64,000 bases of DNA from Penicillus capitatus (taxonomy: Eukaryota; Chlorophyta), in contig OZ287697.1 in NCBI GenBank assembly GCA_965649825.1, forward strand, positions 2,046,001-2,110,000. The letters run 5' to 3'. Shown piece after piece: positions 12,682 to 23,809 of this stretch; position 1 is the first letter of the stretch, and every line of letters begins with the position of its first letter. Position numbers and translations under genes: made by a program. A model generated the notes under the pieces. That model was not told the DNA's origin. It saw only the letters and a program-made list of their open reading frames with translations, and made no database searches.

Positions 12682-13420
12682 TCAATCTTTGTGGCAAGCC
12701 ATTTGCTCAGACGAGAGTTGAAAACTTTGCAGGAGGTGTTCGAGCGAGGACAGTTTGTTTAGCGTCATGTTTCCCCTAGTGAGTTGAGAAAGAGTGGCGG
12801 CATGAGCGTCCTTGTTCATTAAAGGGCAGTTAAGCAGATGATCTCTTGTTTCTGGAGTCTCCTTGCAATACATGCATTTGTTCGTCTGTTCTGCCGGCTG
12901 TTTGTTTGAATCATCCGGGATAAGTTCAAGTAGGTAAATGGCCACAGAAGAATCGGCCGAGATCTCTGTCTGTTCGTCTAGGGAAGTGCTTGATTCAGGA
13001 TTTTAACATCGGGAAGCTCGAGTCTATTCTCCTTCGCTTGAGAGCTTCTCCTTTTATCGTGTTTGGCCAGTTTTGAGGGTTTCTTCTTCTGATCTCCATC
13101 TGGGTCGGGAGGAGCCCTGCCAGGGCGAAGATTGCTTCGTACGGTGTAGTCCAGAATTAAAGTCCCCGGCGATTATCCATTCTTGCTGCTTGTGGTTCGT
13201 GCAGTATCAGTTTGTCAGCTCTCTGAGATCTTCGAAACTTACTCCGGTGTTAGGTCGAATGTATACCGAAATGATGTGCCTTTCCAATGTGTCGGCGACG
13301 GGAGAGAGTTCGGAGCGTTAGGCACTTTGGCGCTTTCGCGCTATGCGAAGTGTCGCGGCTTTGTCGCTCAGACGCGCAGAAACACGGACGATGACTAAGG
13401 CATATCGCTTACAAAGACTG
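12682..13420 (-). mobile_element. Decayed non-LTR (LINE) retrotransposon fragment
   Basis: The minus strand shows an endonuclease/exonuclease/phosphatase-type stretch (about 13270..13205, IISVYIRPNTGVSF, and 13188..13139, EWIIAGDFNSG) interrupted by stops and frame changes. After a gap comes a C-terminal zinc-finger-like tail at 12682..12945 (C-x2-C-x7-H-x4-C around ETRDHLLNCP). Known LINE order is endonuclease, reverse transcriptase, then this tail. The reverse transcriptase is missing, so this is an internally deleted, inactive remnant. Confidence 0.65.
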
Positions 13421-13584
13421 TCTGTAGCATTACTAGTTCGGAATTTATATCATTCCATGGATGGCTGTTCAAAGGTGGACAGCTAGCTGTCCATGACACG
13501 AAGGGGGTTACCCTCCGACATGCGCATAATCGTACAAACTAGAGATAACAATAATGACTGTCTTTATTCGTCTTTTCTCGGAGG

Positions 13585-14807
13585 ATGTATGCTATGCGTT
13601 ATCGACTGCCGATGAAACCGACTCGGACATTGTTCCGTCCTGTCCGGGCTCTACCGAGCGCACCTCAGCGTCATTCACATTTCGCACGCTACGACCCAGA
13701 TGTCGATATCTTCACACACGACCTCGTCGCAGAGGAGACCGTTTCCACAGTCCCATGCAATGCCGGAACGCAGCTGTCAGAATCCCGACGAGTCCTGCGC
13801 ACCATCGGAAGCGACATCGTCGCACTGATTGACACGGGCGACCTGGTGACAAAGGAACGGTAAGACCATGGCCATCCATCCGTCCATCCACAGAACAGAT
13901 GGTCACCTGTCTGCCTCGTAGGGAGCACAGTGCAGAAGAGCTCGAATTGCAGCGGCTGCCGCACAAGCGACTGGCGTGTATCTGTCAGAGCTACGGCGTG
14001 AGCCCAGCTGGACGCAAGAGAGAACTCGTTGAGCGGATTCTGAAGCACGAGGAGATGCATGAGAGTAGTAGTTGCTGGAGGGAAGGCGTCCCTTCGATGG
14101 ACTTTCTCTTTCTGCGGTAGAGTCGCCGAGAGATACTCGTGACGGTGTGCACATCACGGCCATTCTTGACGATTCTTTCATTCGATTCTTAGACAGACGA
14201 GCCCCTCTGCCCGCCCTGTCACCTGTGGGATTAGTGTAATCTCCTTCGAGGTCGGGCCGTTGCGTCACGTCGCATCACATCCAGTGCAGACCATCGCTCG
14301 CACATGCGCTGCAGCGCCGCTATGAAGTTCCAGATCGTCGCCTCACAGGGACGGGCGCGATGCGGTGCTTTGCATCGGTTCAATGCCAGCTCTTGTGCAG
14401 CAGATGCGTTTTACTGACGCGTGGAGAAATGGTGGTCGCCATCGAAGACAGTCGCCGTTCCACCGAGAAGCACCGCTTTAAGAATCTCTTGAATCTAGAG
14501 GAGCTAAAGGAGCAGATGAGGAGTGTCCGCGACAAGAAGGTGCTAGTCATACTGCTGGCCGATCTCCTGGATCTGCCCGGGTCGTTGTTAAACTCTATTC
14601 GCCCGCTGATCGGCATGAATCCTATCGTGTTGGTCGGCACCAAAGCCGACCCTCCTGCCCAAACACACCCCTCTGCCAGAGGTAAAGGCGTGGCTGAGAG
14701 ACTGCGCGGTTTCCAAGAGACTCAACGTCGTGGACGTCTTTGTCACCGATCGCAACACAACGTGTAAGAACGCAGACGGCGTTGATACATGCGTTGTGTT
14801 CATATGA
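13585..14807 (+). pseudogene. SAP-domain / YqeH-like circularly permuted GTPase fusion, frameshifted and truncated
   Basis: Exons 13585..13859, 13922..14064, 14121..14233 and 14285 onward join in frame. The N-terminus (MYAMRYRLPMKPTRTLFRPVRA) looks like a mitochondrial presequence. A SAP motif follows (LPHKRLACICQSYGVSPAGR). Then comes a YqeH/NOA1-like segment: a Cys pair (CSRC), LADLLDLPGSLLNSIRPLIG and the G4-like NPIVLVGTKAD. Right after GTKAD the family reading continues one frame over (LLPKHTPLPEVKAWLR), so there is an extra base at about 14650..14652. In YqeH proteins the P-loop lies downstream of G4; none is visible before the next gene. The GTPase is therefore broken by frameshift and lacks G1-G3. 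If intron 14065..14120 is not used, the SAP part would instead end at 14120 as a separate 157-residue protein. A sequencing error at the C run is possible for the frameshift but not for the missing P-loop. Confidence 0.55.
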
Positions 14808-14899
14808 CGTCGCTTTCTCTCAGCCAGTTGTACGCGCATGGGCTATCGTTATACCCGTCACAGCTTCGCCGTAGTTACGACCGTATCTCTGACGCAAAG

Positions 14900-16779
14900 A
14901 TGCGCGCGATTCGCACTACGACTGTCGAAGGATGGCGTCGATCGATCCTCGGCAGCGGCATTCCGCGTCGTCAGATGTCTCACAAGATATCTCACCGCAA
15001 TGTCTGCCCCGTGCAAGCCAACTCCTCTCTGTCGTTTGAGAAGGTCCTGGTGGCAAATCGAGGAGAGATCGCTGTCCGTGTGATCCGAGCCTGTAAAGAA
15101 CTGGGACTCAATACGGTCGCCGTCTACTCGACAGCCGACACAGAATCTCTCCACGTTAAAGTACTGCGACTCACCCTACCGTGCAGAAACGATGTGACGT
15201 CTGGGTGCTCCAGATGGCAGATGAGGCGGTCTGTATTGGAGATGCACCGAGCAGCGCATCCTATCTTTACATTCCTTCGATTCTGACGGCGGCGTTGAGT
15301 CGAGGAGCCGAAGCCATTCATCCAGTAATGAACAACTAGGTGATCATAGGGACAGCAATGCGCGCTTAGGGCTATGGATTTCTCTCAGAGAATGCAGGAT
15401 TCGTGGACATGTGTGTGGATCATGGACTGAATTTCATCGGCCCGACATCAAAACAGATTCAGACGATGGGCGACAAGGCAACGGCCCGTGAGACGATGAG
15501 GGTCACACAAACAACAGAGGAACAGCAAAATTGAATGATGACTGACCACTAGGCAGCAGGTGTACCAACCGTACCTGGCAGTGATGGTCTTGTCAAATCC
15601 GAAGCCGAAGCGCTCGAAGTTGCTGCACAAGTTGGCTATCCTCTTATGGTCAAGGCCACGGCAGGTTATGATCTCACTCTTTTGTATGAGAAAAGAGTAA
15701 TGGTGTGTTAGGGGGTGGTGGCCGAGGGATGAGACTCGTTCAAGAAGAATCACAGTTTCTGAATCTCTTGCGACAGGCAAAGCAAGAAGCGGAAGCTGCT
15801 TTCGGCAACGGAGATGTCTACATCGAACGCTTCGTCCAGAATCCACATCACATTGAATTCCAGATTCTGGCTGATAAACATGGCAACGTTGTGCATCTCT
15901 TCGAGCGTGACTGTTCGATCCAGCGACGCAATCAGAAGCTTCTGGAAGAAGCACCCAGTCCAGTCATCACACCCGAGGTACCAACCATCTCACTCTTTTT
16001 TCCCTTAGCTGTGGACTGCGTATCAGGTCCGTGACAAAATGGGCGAAGCAGCTGTGAATGCTGCAAAATCGATCAACTACGTTGGTGTGGGTACCATTGA
16101 GTTTCTCTGGGAGAAGAAGGGATTCTATTTTATGGAGATGAATACGCGCATCCAGGTCGAGCATCCAGTGACGGAGATGATCACCGGGATTGATTTGATA
16201 AAGGAACAGATCAAAGTTGCCAGCGGGGAGCACTTGCCTTTCACTCAGGAGGATATCAAGTTGAAAGGGCATTCCATCGAATGTCGCATCAACGCTGAAG
16301 ACGCTTTCAAGAATTTCCGACCCAGTCCAGGACGCATCAAGGAGTACCTGCCTCCTGGAGGGCCCTGCGTGCGCATGGACAGTCATCTCTACCCATCTTA
16401 TCTCGTCCCCTCACACTACGATTCCCTCCTGGGAAAACTCATTGTCTGGGCAGAGAATCGAGATCAGGTCACTCTTCTTCACGTGTGAAAGATCGATGTT
16501 CTGGAGGCTGTCTGTTGATATTCTTAGGCCATCGTTCGAATGAAGAGGGCATTGCAGGAGTGTGTGATTGAGGGTGTGCCGACGACAGCTCCCTACCACA
16601 AGCTCATCTTAGAAACAGAAGATTTTCAACAGGGCAACATCGACACTGGATTTGTCCTTTCGCACGAAGAGGAGCTAGGAACGCCGCCGGACGAGAACTG
16701 GAGGGTGAGACTGGAGACAACGAAGTCAAGGAGCGCGAAAAGACACGAGGAGAAGTCCGTGGTCCATGTCATGGGCTGA
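14900..16779 (+). CDS. accC: Biotin carboxylase subunit of heteromeric acetyl-CoA carboxylase (plastid/bacterial AccC type)
   Basis: Seven exons: 14900..15160, 15214..15324, 15370..15501, 15553..15664, 15712..15977, 16027..16467, 16528..16779; 524 residues (E. coli AccC 449; plant CAC2 about 537 with transit peptide). Motifs: [19 protein letters not shown] at the mature N-terminus, [13 protein letters not shown], the ATP-grasp glycine loop [46 protein letters not shown] (catalytic Glu/Arg region), [19 protein letters not shown] and HEEEL at the end. There is no biotinyl or carboxyltransferase domain, so this is the free-standing subunit that carboxylates biotin on AccB, the first step of plastid fatty acid synthesis. 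The first 45 or so residues are basic and Ser/Thr-rich, like a targeting peptide. An in-frame ATG at 14789 would add 37 residues. Three introns carry recurring intronic elements. Confidence 0.92.
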
Positions 16780-16834
16780 GATTTTGAGGAGGGATGGCGT
16801 TTTTGAAGAACGACGGTCACATCAGCGCAGATCG

Positions 16835-18606
16835 ATGGCGCGACTCGAACTCGTGCGGGCGGTGCGGTGCGGCTGGCAGCGTCCCTCACTCTTCCTTCGC
16901 GCGTCTCTCTCTCCCTGGACGCGGCGCGCGGCAGACGTCACGTCAGGCGAGGCCGCCCCCTTCGGAAATCCTTTCATGAAGCTGACGCGAAGCGACGGCT
17001 GCGCAGACATCCTCTGTCGCCGTCTCAAGTACAGCCAGTCTCCTCCTCTTCAGACGATCATGCGGATCTGAAGCGTGACTGCGGGAGCCCTGTCTTCAAG
17101 CTCCCAGACAGATGGGCATTCAGCGGAGAGGGAAGCGGGAGATCTCCTGTCGCACTTGGAGCAGAGGGGTCTCATCGAATCCTGTTCCGGTCTTGGCGAT
17201 CTGCGAGAGATGACGCAGAGACGTCCCATCAAACTCTACTGCGGTTTTGATCCGACCGCGGACTGTCTGCACCTGGGCAATCTGCTGGGCCTCATTGTGC
17301 TCATGTGGTTTCACCGGGATGGCCATGTGCCGGTCGCGCTCATCGGCGGAGCTACTGGCCGAGTGGGGGATCCATCCGGAAAGCAGACAGAGCGGCCACT
17401 GCTCACGGAAGAGCAGCTGCAGACGAACAGTGCCGGTAAAGCGGGTTTCGAGGTCGAACTGCCGTGACGGTGTGTGGAACAGGTATCCAGTCACTGCTCG
17501 AAGAGATCTTCGCAAAAAACGCGACAGCCGGGGGCACGCCTCTGCAGTTCGTGAACAACCTGGACTGGTTCGGGGAGATGCGGCTGCTGGACTTCTTGAG
17601 GGACGTCGGCAAACACGCCAGGCTCGGAACCATGATGAGCAAGGACTCGGTCAAATCGCGACTGGCGACGGAGGACGACGGCAGCGGCCTGAGCTTCACC
17701 GAATTCTCCTACCAGCTCCTGCAGGGATACGACTTCTATCACCTGTGTCGACGAGGCGGCATCGAGCTGCAGATCGGAGGCTCCGATCAGTGGGGCAACA
17801 TCACGGCAGGATTGGATCTCGTGAAACGGCTGTGGCCACCGAACGAGGCCGCTCCGACGGCACAGGGCCTCACTTTTCCGTTGCTGGTGTCTCCCGGCCT
17901 TTCCGAAGGGTGACGATGGCAGTGTCTGTTTTTGGAACAGGTGGACAGCGAAGGGAAGAAGTTCGGCAAGTCCGAGGGCGGCGTTGTGTGGCTGTCCGCG
18001 GACAGATTGTCGCCGTACAAGTTCTACCAGTACCTCTTCTCGACCAGGGACGTCGACGTCATCCGCTTCTTGAAGATGCTGACGTTCTTGCCGCTCTCCG
18101 AGATCGAGACCATCGAATCGGCCATGGCCGGCGCTCCGGAATCGGGATACCGCCCGAATGCCGCGCAGAGACGTCTGGCAGAGGAGGTGACGCGGATGGT
18201 TCATGGAGAGGATGGACTGCAACAGGCCATCGCCGCCACAGAAGTCAACCGACCCACTCGTTCTCGTCACGCGCGAGATGGCGTTCTGTCTCAGGCACTC
18301 CGACCAGGCTCCGAGACGAAGCTTGACGGGACATCCTTGGCAGAGGCGGCAGGAGAGGCGCCGACCGCCACGCTGCAGAGATCCGAGGTGCTGGATGCCT
18401 ACCTGACAGACGTCTTTGTCAAAGTCAAGATGCAAGGGAGCAAGGGAGCCGTGCGCAGGATGATCCGCAACGGCGGCATCCGAGTGAACAATCAGAAGGT
18501 TCAAGACGTGGCGATGAAACTGACGGAGGACGATTTGATCGACGGACAGATGCTTTTGCTGGCAGCAGGAAAAAAGAACAAGCTTTTGCTGAAGGTCACG
18601 TCGTGA
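16835..18606 (+). CDS. Tyrosyl-tRNA synthetase, bacterial/organellar type
   Basis: Four exons: 16835..17028, 17074..17435, 17483..17886, 17941..18606; 541 residues. The HIGH-type motif is CLHLGN after [11 protein letters not shown], a hallmark of TyrRS. The tyrosine pocket is seen in [12 protein letters not shown] and GGSDQWGNI; the KMSKS-type loop is KFGKS. An S4 RNA-binding domain closes the protein ([18 protein letters not shown]). This layout is bacterial TyrRS, used in mitochondria and plastids. The first 80 residues are Arg/Ala/Ser-rich with few acidic residues, consistent with organelle import. Only 55 bp separate it from the AccC stop, and GATGTGAC (reverse strand) lies at 16816..16823 just before the start. 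Confidence 0.93.
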
Positions 18607-19333
18607 TGTGCGATGTCACTCTGTCTGACCGTCGCGTTGACGTCTGATCGGCTCCGGCTCTCTTCCATTTCGTCCGTGGCCACGTCCAAGGGACACAGAT
18701 CCTGTCGTCCCCGAGATATTCTTCTTCCGCGTTGACGGCTGTCCTACAATTCAGTGATGCAGCGAGGCTCCGTCTGCGACGTGCAGCACACCGCTGTGGG
18801 CACGAACGAGCGATCGAGTGGCGAACTGCAGGAGTGGAGTCGATGAAGGATAGTGTCTGCATGTGACGTCGACGCCGTCATGTGGACATCCCGTTCCGAA
18901 AAGGCACTTCCCTTTCTGTTCTGTTTCGTGCAGTAGCGTGCCATTGACTGGAGGAAGCAGGACGCATCTCACATACGAGACATCCCGACGTCCCCTCTAA
19001 CGACTGCAGACGAAACTGTACAGCCACCTAAGGCTTGACCGGTCGCTGTCTGACATCAGGGGCGTTGCCCTTGGCTAAATATCCCATTCTCATCGACAGC
19101 CACGTCGATTCCTTCGGCCAGCCGGCGCATAAGCCGTTTTGAAACCCACCCATGTGCAGCCGCTCCGTTCGGTATCCGCATGGTGACAATGACAGCCAAA
19201 ATGACGTGTGTTGTCATCCTGAGAAGCGGCGCGGCAGGTATTTCCGCTCCGCGGAACTGATCTGTCAACACATTTGACGACGAACGTCGCTTCTCCTTCT
19301 TCACATTTTCTAGGTCAGACTACCGAGTCCGCC
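18607..19333. other. Intergenic, no gene seen
   Basis: About 730 bp separate the TyrRS gene and the Patched-family promoter. Open frames here are short and without family signal. Its 3' end serves as the upstream region of the Patched-family gene. Confidence 0.5.
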
Positions 19334-19340
19334 TATAAAA
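19334..19340 (+). promoter_or_regulatory. TATA box of the Patched-family gene
   Basis: TATAAAA lies 68 bp upstream of the first ATG (19408), the clearest core promoter in the window. Confidence 0.7.
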
Positions 19341-19407
19341 ACGACATCCTCTCTTTTTTCCTCGCTTGACTGTTATCTTTACAACCATATCTTCTGCTGT
19401 CTTCACC

Positions 19408-22400
19408 ATGCAACGTATGTTTGTCTCTCGCGGAGCAGCAACACGCTTATGTCTGTTCGTGCAGTTCTAGGGATTGCTTCCTATGCGGAGCCTGCGTTTC
19501 ACAGAGCCTTTGGGAGCATCGGCATCTCCGTCTCCCGCCGTCCGCGTCTCATCATCGCTCTGTTCGTCGCCGTTCTCGTCGCTTTCTGCGGTGGACTCTG
19601 GACGTTCGATACGGAGATAAGAGTCAACGAACTTCTCGTCGCCCGTCGCGGTCGAATCGACGGGGAGAAGAACTACTTCATCGACAACTTCGATCTCATC
19701 TCTCCCGTCCTGAACTCCGTCATCGTCACGCCAAAGCCCGGCGTCGACATCTTCAGCACCGACGCCCTGGACGAGGTCTATGCCCTGCAGGAGCAGATTC
19801 GAACGTTTGCGTTCGACTACAAGGGCCGCCAAGTGTCGCTGGAGCAGTTTTGCTTCAAGACGGTCGATGGCGATCCCGCCGAGCCGTGCTGGCAGACTTC
19901 GTTGCTCGAGAGCTTCCGCGAAGGGGCCGTGTTCAACGTGGGCGGCGAGAACAATACTGACTACGCGGTGCTCTTCCAGGCAAAGCCGTCGTACCGAGAC
20001 TTCAACTTCAGCCGAGATCTCACGCGATCGTTCATCGCGCAGACGAACCTGAATCCAGATTCGCTCATGCTGGGCGGATTCGAAGTGGACCCCGAAGATC
20101 AGGATACGATCACGCACGTCGGCGCTCTGCAGATTCTTTTTGGTTCCTCGTCTCCCAAGAAGCTGCGGCAGAGAGGACTGCAGTATTACGAGTGGCGAGA
20201 GAAGGAGGTGAACGAGGACGCGTGTTCCAATCCCTCGACGTGCGTGGAGTGTGCCACCAATCTCCAGGCGACGGCCTTTGTGGCAGCCGGATGCACGATC
20301 GACGGCGCCGCATCTCAACCTCAGAGCTGTTGCGATGTGGCGGCCCCTGTCCGTCAGAGTCCTTGCGTCGAAACGATCTTTGAACTGCGCCCGGAAGTGG
20401 CGCCAATTGCCAACCAGATCTTCACGGCATGCGGTTTGACGGCTGTCGAAGTCCAGCCTCGGTGCCAGAATCTTGAGCGCATTGTCGGCGAGAGAGCGGC
20501 TGCGACGACACCGGAAGTGTGCGTCTGCCTTGCGGGTGCCAGCGATGCGTGCACGACGGCAGCCACAGCCTTTGTAGCAGAGAATCAAGAGTATCAAGAA
20601 ACATTCTTAGCCGCAGGAGGAGGCGACGAGGATGCCATCGCCGAAATGGGACGCTTGCTGGTCGAAGAGGTCGGGTGTCCGCTGCCAGCCGAAGCCGATG
20701 CCGATGCCGAAGAGGAACCCATCTGCTCGTGCCTTGCGGATGCCACTTCCACAACGTGCACAGATGCCGCCCTCGCATACGGCCAAGAGAATCCGGATCA
20801 AGTCGGTCTCTTCGCGGCGGCTCTGGAAGGCGACACCGATGCTCAGACAGAGTTGGGTGCCTTGCTGGTTTCGGAGTTCGGCTGCGAGGTCCCCGAATCG
20901 ACTGCCGATCCAACTTCCACTGAAGCTCAGCCGCAAGTGGCCGACGCGGACACCCCGATCCAGTACGAAGCCATCGTCACCGAAGTCCGAGATCTCACCG
21001 ACACCATCGACAAAGCCAGAGATCTGGTGCACGAGTGGGAGAAGGCGTGGAGAGACGGCATGGACGATGTCGCCGCTCGGTTCCAGTACATCAACGTCGT
21101 CTGGCTGACAGACAGTTCAATCGACGACGAAGTGGAAGCGGCGGCCCAGGCGGAATTCGGTCTCTTCTTCTTGGGCTTTGCCCTCGTTCTGGTGTACATA
21201 ATGATTTTTGTCACCCTAGACTGGAAGCCGACCGGTGTACGTCTGGCATACAATCCACCAGGACCTGGCATCTCTGCCCTGTGCTTCTTCATCATACTGC
21301 TTTCGGTGGGGGCAACTCTGGGCGTGGCCGGATACATGTCGTCCCTCACCAGTTTCAAAATCTCTTCTACCACAGTCCAGATGGTGCCGTTGCTGATGTT
21401 GGGTCTGGGCGTGAATGATTTCTTTGTCCTGTGTTCGGCTTTCAAGTCCGTCTTGTTGCGCCCAGACCGTCCTGCAGGCTTAGAAGGAGTCATGTACGAG
21501 GCCATGGCGATCGGAGGCACGTCCATAACTCTCTCATCCGCCACCAACGCCGTTGCTTTCGCTCTCGGCACCCTCAGTCCTGTGCCCATTGTCCTTTGGT
21601 TCAGTGTCCAAATGACAGTCGGCATTGCCATTGCCTACATCGTCTCGATCTTTGCCGTTCCCAGTCTACTCTCCTTCGCCGTCCGTCGTCACCTCGATGG
21701 CGAACCAGATTTTTTGCTGGCGCTCTTTGGCGTCCGTCTGCCAGAGCCATCCGTCCAGGAGGAAAATGCGCAGGAAGAGAAAGAAGGTGTCTTTTCTCAG
21801 ACGATTCGCAGTTTCCGCTGGCCGCTGACCTTTTCCACCTTCGCCGTCTTCGCCGTCTGGATGGCGTTTGGCATCTACTACACGATTTCGTTCGAACAGG
21901 GGCTCGATTTGAGTGAGTCTGTGTCCCCGAAGAGTTACACTTACGATTACCTCACAACCTCGGAAGACTACTTCGACACGTCGCAGATCAACATCGTGTT
22001 CCGAGACTCCGTCGACTACACAGACCCTCAAGAGTTTGAAGCGGCCAGGCAGTCGGAGTACGAATACGTTGATGGAGGATACCGAACAGAGGAGCGGCTG
22101 ATGTCGCAGTCGTGGATGGATTTCTACACGCAGTATGTCGAAGCGAAGTTCTGCTCGAACGAGATCTGCATGGACGAAGTGCACTGGTACTACGATGGCT
22201 TCTCCTCTGCCGATTTTGCGCATCCGTCGAAGAACATCTGCGCCGGCGTCGCGTCAGCCGAAGAGTGTGAGCAGAGGTGCGAGACGCATTGTCCGCAGGC
22301 GGCAGTCGGAATGAGAGAACGGTGCCAGTACAAAAAGGACTCGATGGAATGCTACTGCCCTTATCGACCAATGCTGACACAGCGCAACTTCTACGAGAAC

Positions 22401-23231
22401 CCCGAAGGCTTTGACAGCAAGATCGAGAGCTACTGGGTGGATTTCCTGAACAACACGGCGACCGGACGTGCATCCAGAGTCTTCATCAACCTGGACGAGG
22501 AGACGACGACGGAGAGAAACACCTTCGGCACGCCAAAGGGCACGCGGTCGTACGTCTATGCCAGAGGCCTCACGAGCGTGCCCAGTCAACTGGACCACCT
22601 CCAGGAGGGACGCGACATCCTCGATCGACAGACGATCGAGGTCTATCCGTTCGACTACGTGGTGTATGCCATCGGCGAGCAGTACGAAGACCTGGCGTTG
22701 AAGACGGTAGAGGCGATAGGCATCTCCATGGCTGTCGCGACGGTCGTCATGCTGCCCCTCATCGTCAACGTCTTTGCCGCGCTCATCGTGTCTGTCTGCG
22801 TGCTGCTCTCTGTTTTGCTGACGGTTGGAATGACCAGTTGGACTGTTATCGATCTGGATTACTCTGCCTACGTTGCTTTCATTGTGACGGTTGGGTTGTC
22901 CGTGGAGTTCTGTGCGCACATTGCTCGAGATTTCATGTTGGCCGAGGGGGATCGTCTCACACGTTCTATACACGCGCTCCAGACTATGGGCATTGCAGTA
23001 TTCAATGGCGGCGTGACGACTTTTCTCGGAATTCTGCCCTCTGCTCTTTCAGATTACCCAGCCATTAGCAATCGTTTGTTCGTTCAGTATTCCATTTCCA
23101 CTATCGCCGGCATGTTTACGGGCCTGCTCCTCCTACCGACCATCCTGTCCCTGATTGGACCTCCGTCCTCCTCCCCCGAGGAACCGAATAAAGATGCCAA
23201 GGATCCGCAGAAAGGAGCAGCACAGCCCTGA
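19408..23231 (+). CDS. Patched/NPC1-family RND permease with sterol-sensing domain
   Basis: Two exons, 19408..19414 and 19465..23231, give 1257 residues. The 7-nt first exon is inferred from ATG in CACCATGC context, a strong GTATGT donor and a 50-nt intron. After a short cytosolic N-terminus comes TM1 (LIIALFVAVLVAF), then a large lumenal loop with two tandem Cys-containing repeats (about 20514..20690 and 20718..20897). The sterol-sensing-type five-helix block spans about 21160..21690 (GLGVNDFFVL in TM4). A second Cys-containing loop follows, then the second helix block (about 22700..23150) with GLSVEFCAHIARDF, the NPC1/Patched TM10 signature. Such proteins move sterols or lipids across membranes. 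The TM4 motif reads GVND where animal members usually have GVDD. The 3' third (21925 onward) is the start of the tandem repeat unit. Confidence 0.9.
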
Positions 23232-23809
23232 TGAATGTACAGATATCATTGGGGCGCATCTTGTTATTCTTTGTTGTTGTGTTCCTTTTGCGAGTCAGTG
23301 CGTTCGCTCTGATGTGTTTTGCCATGAGTGTTTTTTTATTGCATGTGGTATGGGAGACATAAACAATGATGAATGATAAACGATAACGACCGACGTGAGT
23401 TACGTTCGTTGATCCATGTGTCGACGTTCGTTAGAACACGCGACATCGTCGTGCCAAGAACAAGCCGCCGTACATATTCAACATTCAATCTGTCATATCT
23501 GAACTCTGCCATTGTAATGACTTTGTGTGTTATGATATTCCTTTAACCGAACAATCATGTCTCATCGTCTCGGCAGAAATTCAACAGGTACTGACGATGG
23601 AGAATTCACAACACGCAGCCGATACGTAATGTCGAACATAGATGTTGCACTCAATATGTCCGACGGAGCCTGCTGTGCTTACAGCTGTGCTCACTATCAC
23701 TCTTTCACTGACAGCTATGCTCACTCTGTCACTCTCTCACTCGCAGCCAGAAACAACACTTCTGTCGCGGAACTGTGGTCATAGCCGGAGTTAATATGGT
23801 GTCACACTT
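23232..23809. other. Convergent intergenic, no gene seen
   Basis: This 578-bp stretch lies between the Patched stop and the XPF-like stop on the other strand. It includes a run of imperfect CTCACT/CACTCT repeats (about 23690..23750). The 75-codon open frame at 23557..23784 has no recognisable family. Copies occur at 38018..38595 and 52804..53381. Confidence 0.5.

Noticed and set aside
17491-18504. 337-codon minus-strand frame, and a 359-codon plus-strand frame at 17247..18326
   Set aside because: Both are shadows of the TyrRS gene, whose exons carry clear HLGN, KFGKS and S4 motifs in another frame.
19467-20597. 376-codon open frame on the minus strand
   Set aside because: It is antisense to the Patched-family coding exon, has no family motifs, and arises from the GC-rich codon pattern of the real gene.
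23690-23760. Clustered CTCACT/CACTCT repeats considered as a CRISPR-like or satellite array
   Set aside because: Repeats are short, irregular and without unique spacers; this is simple low-complexity sequence.
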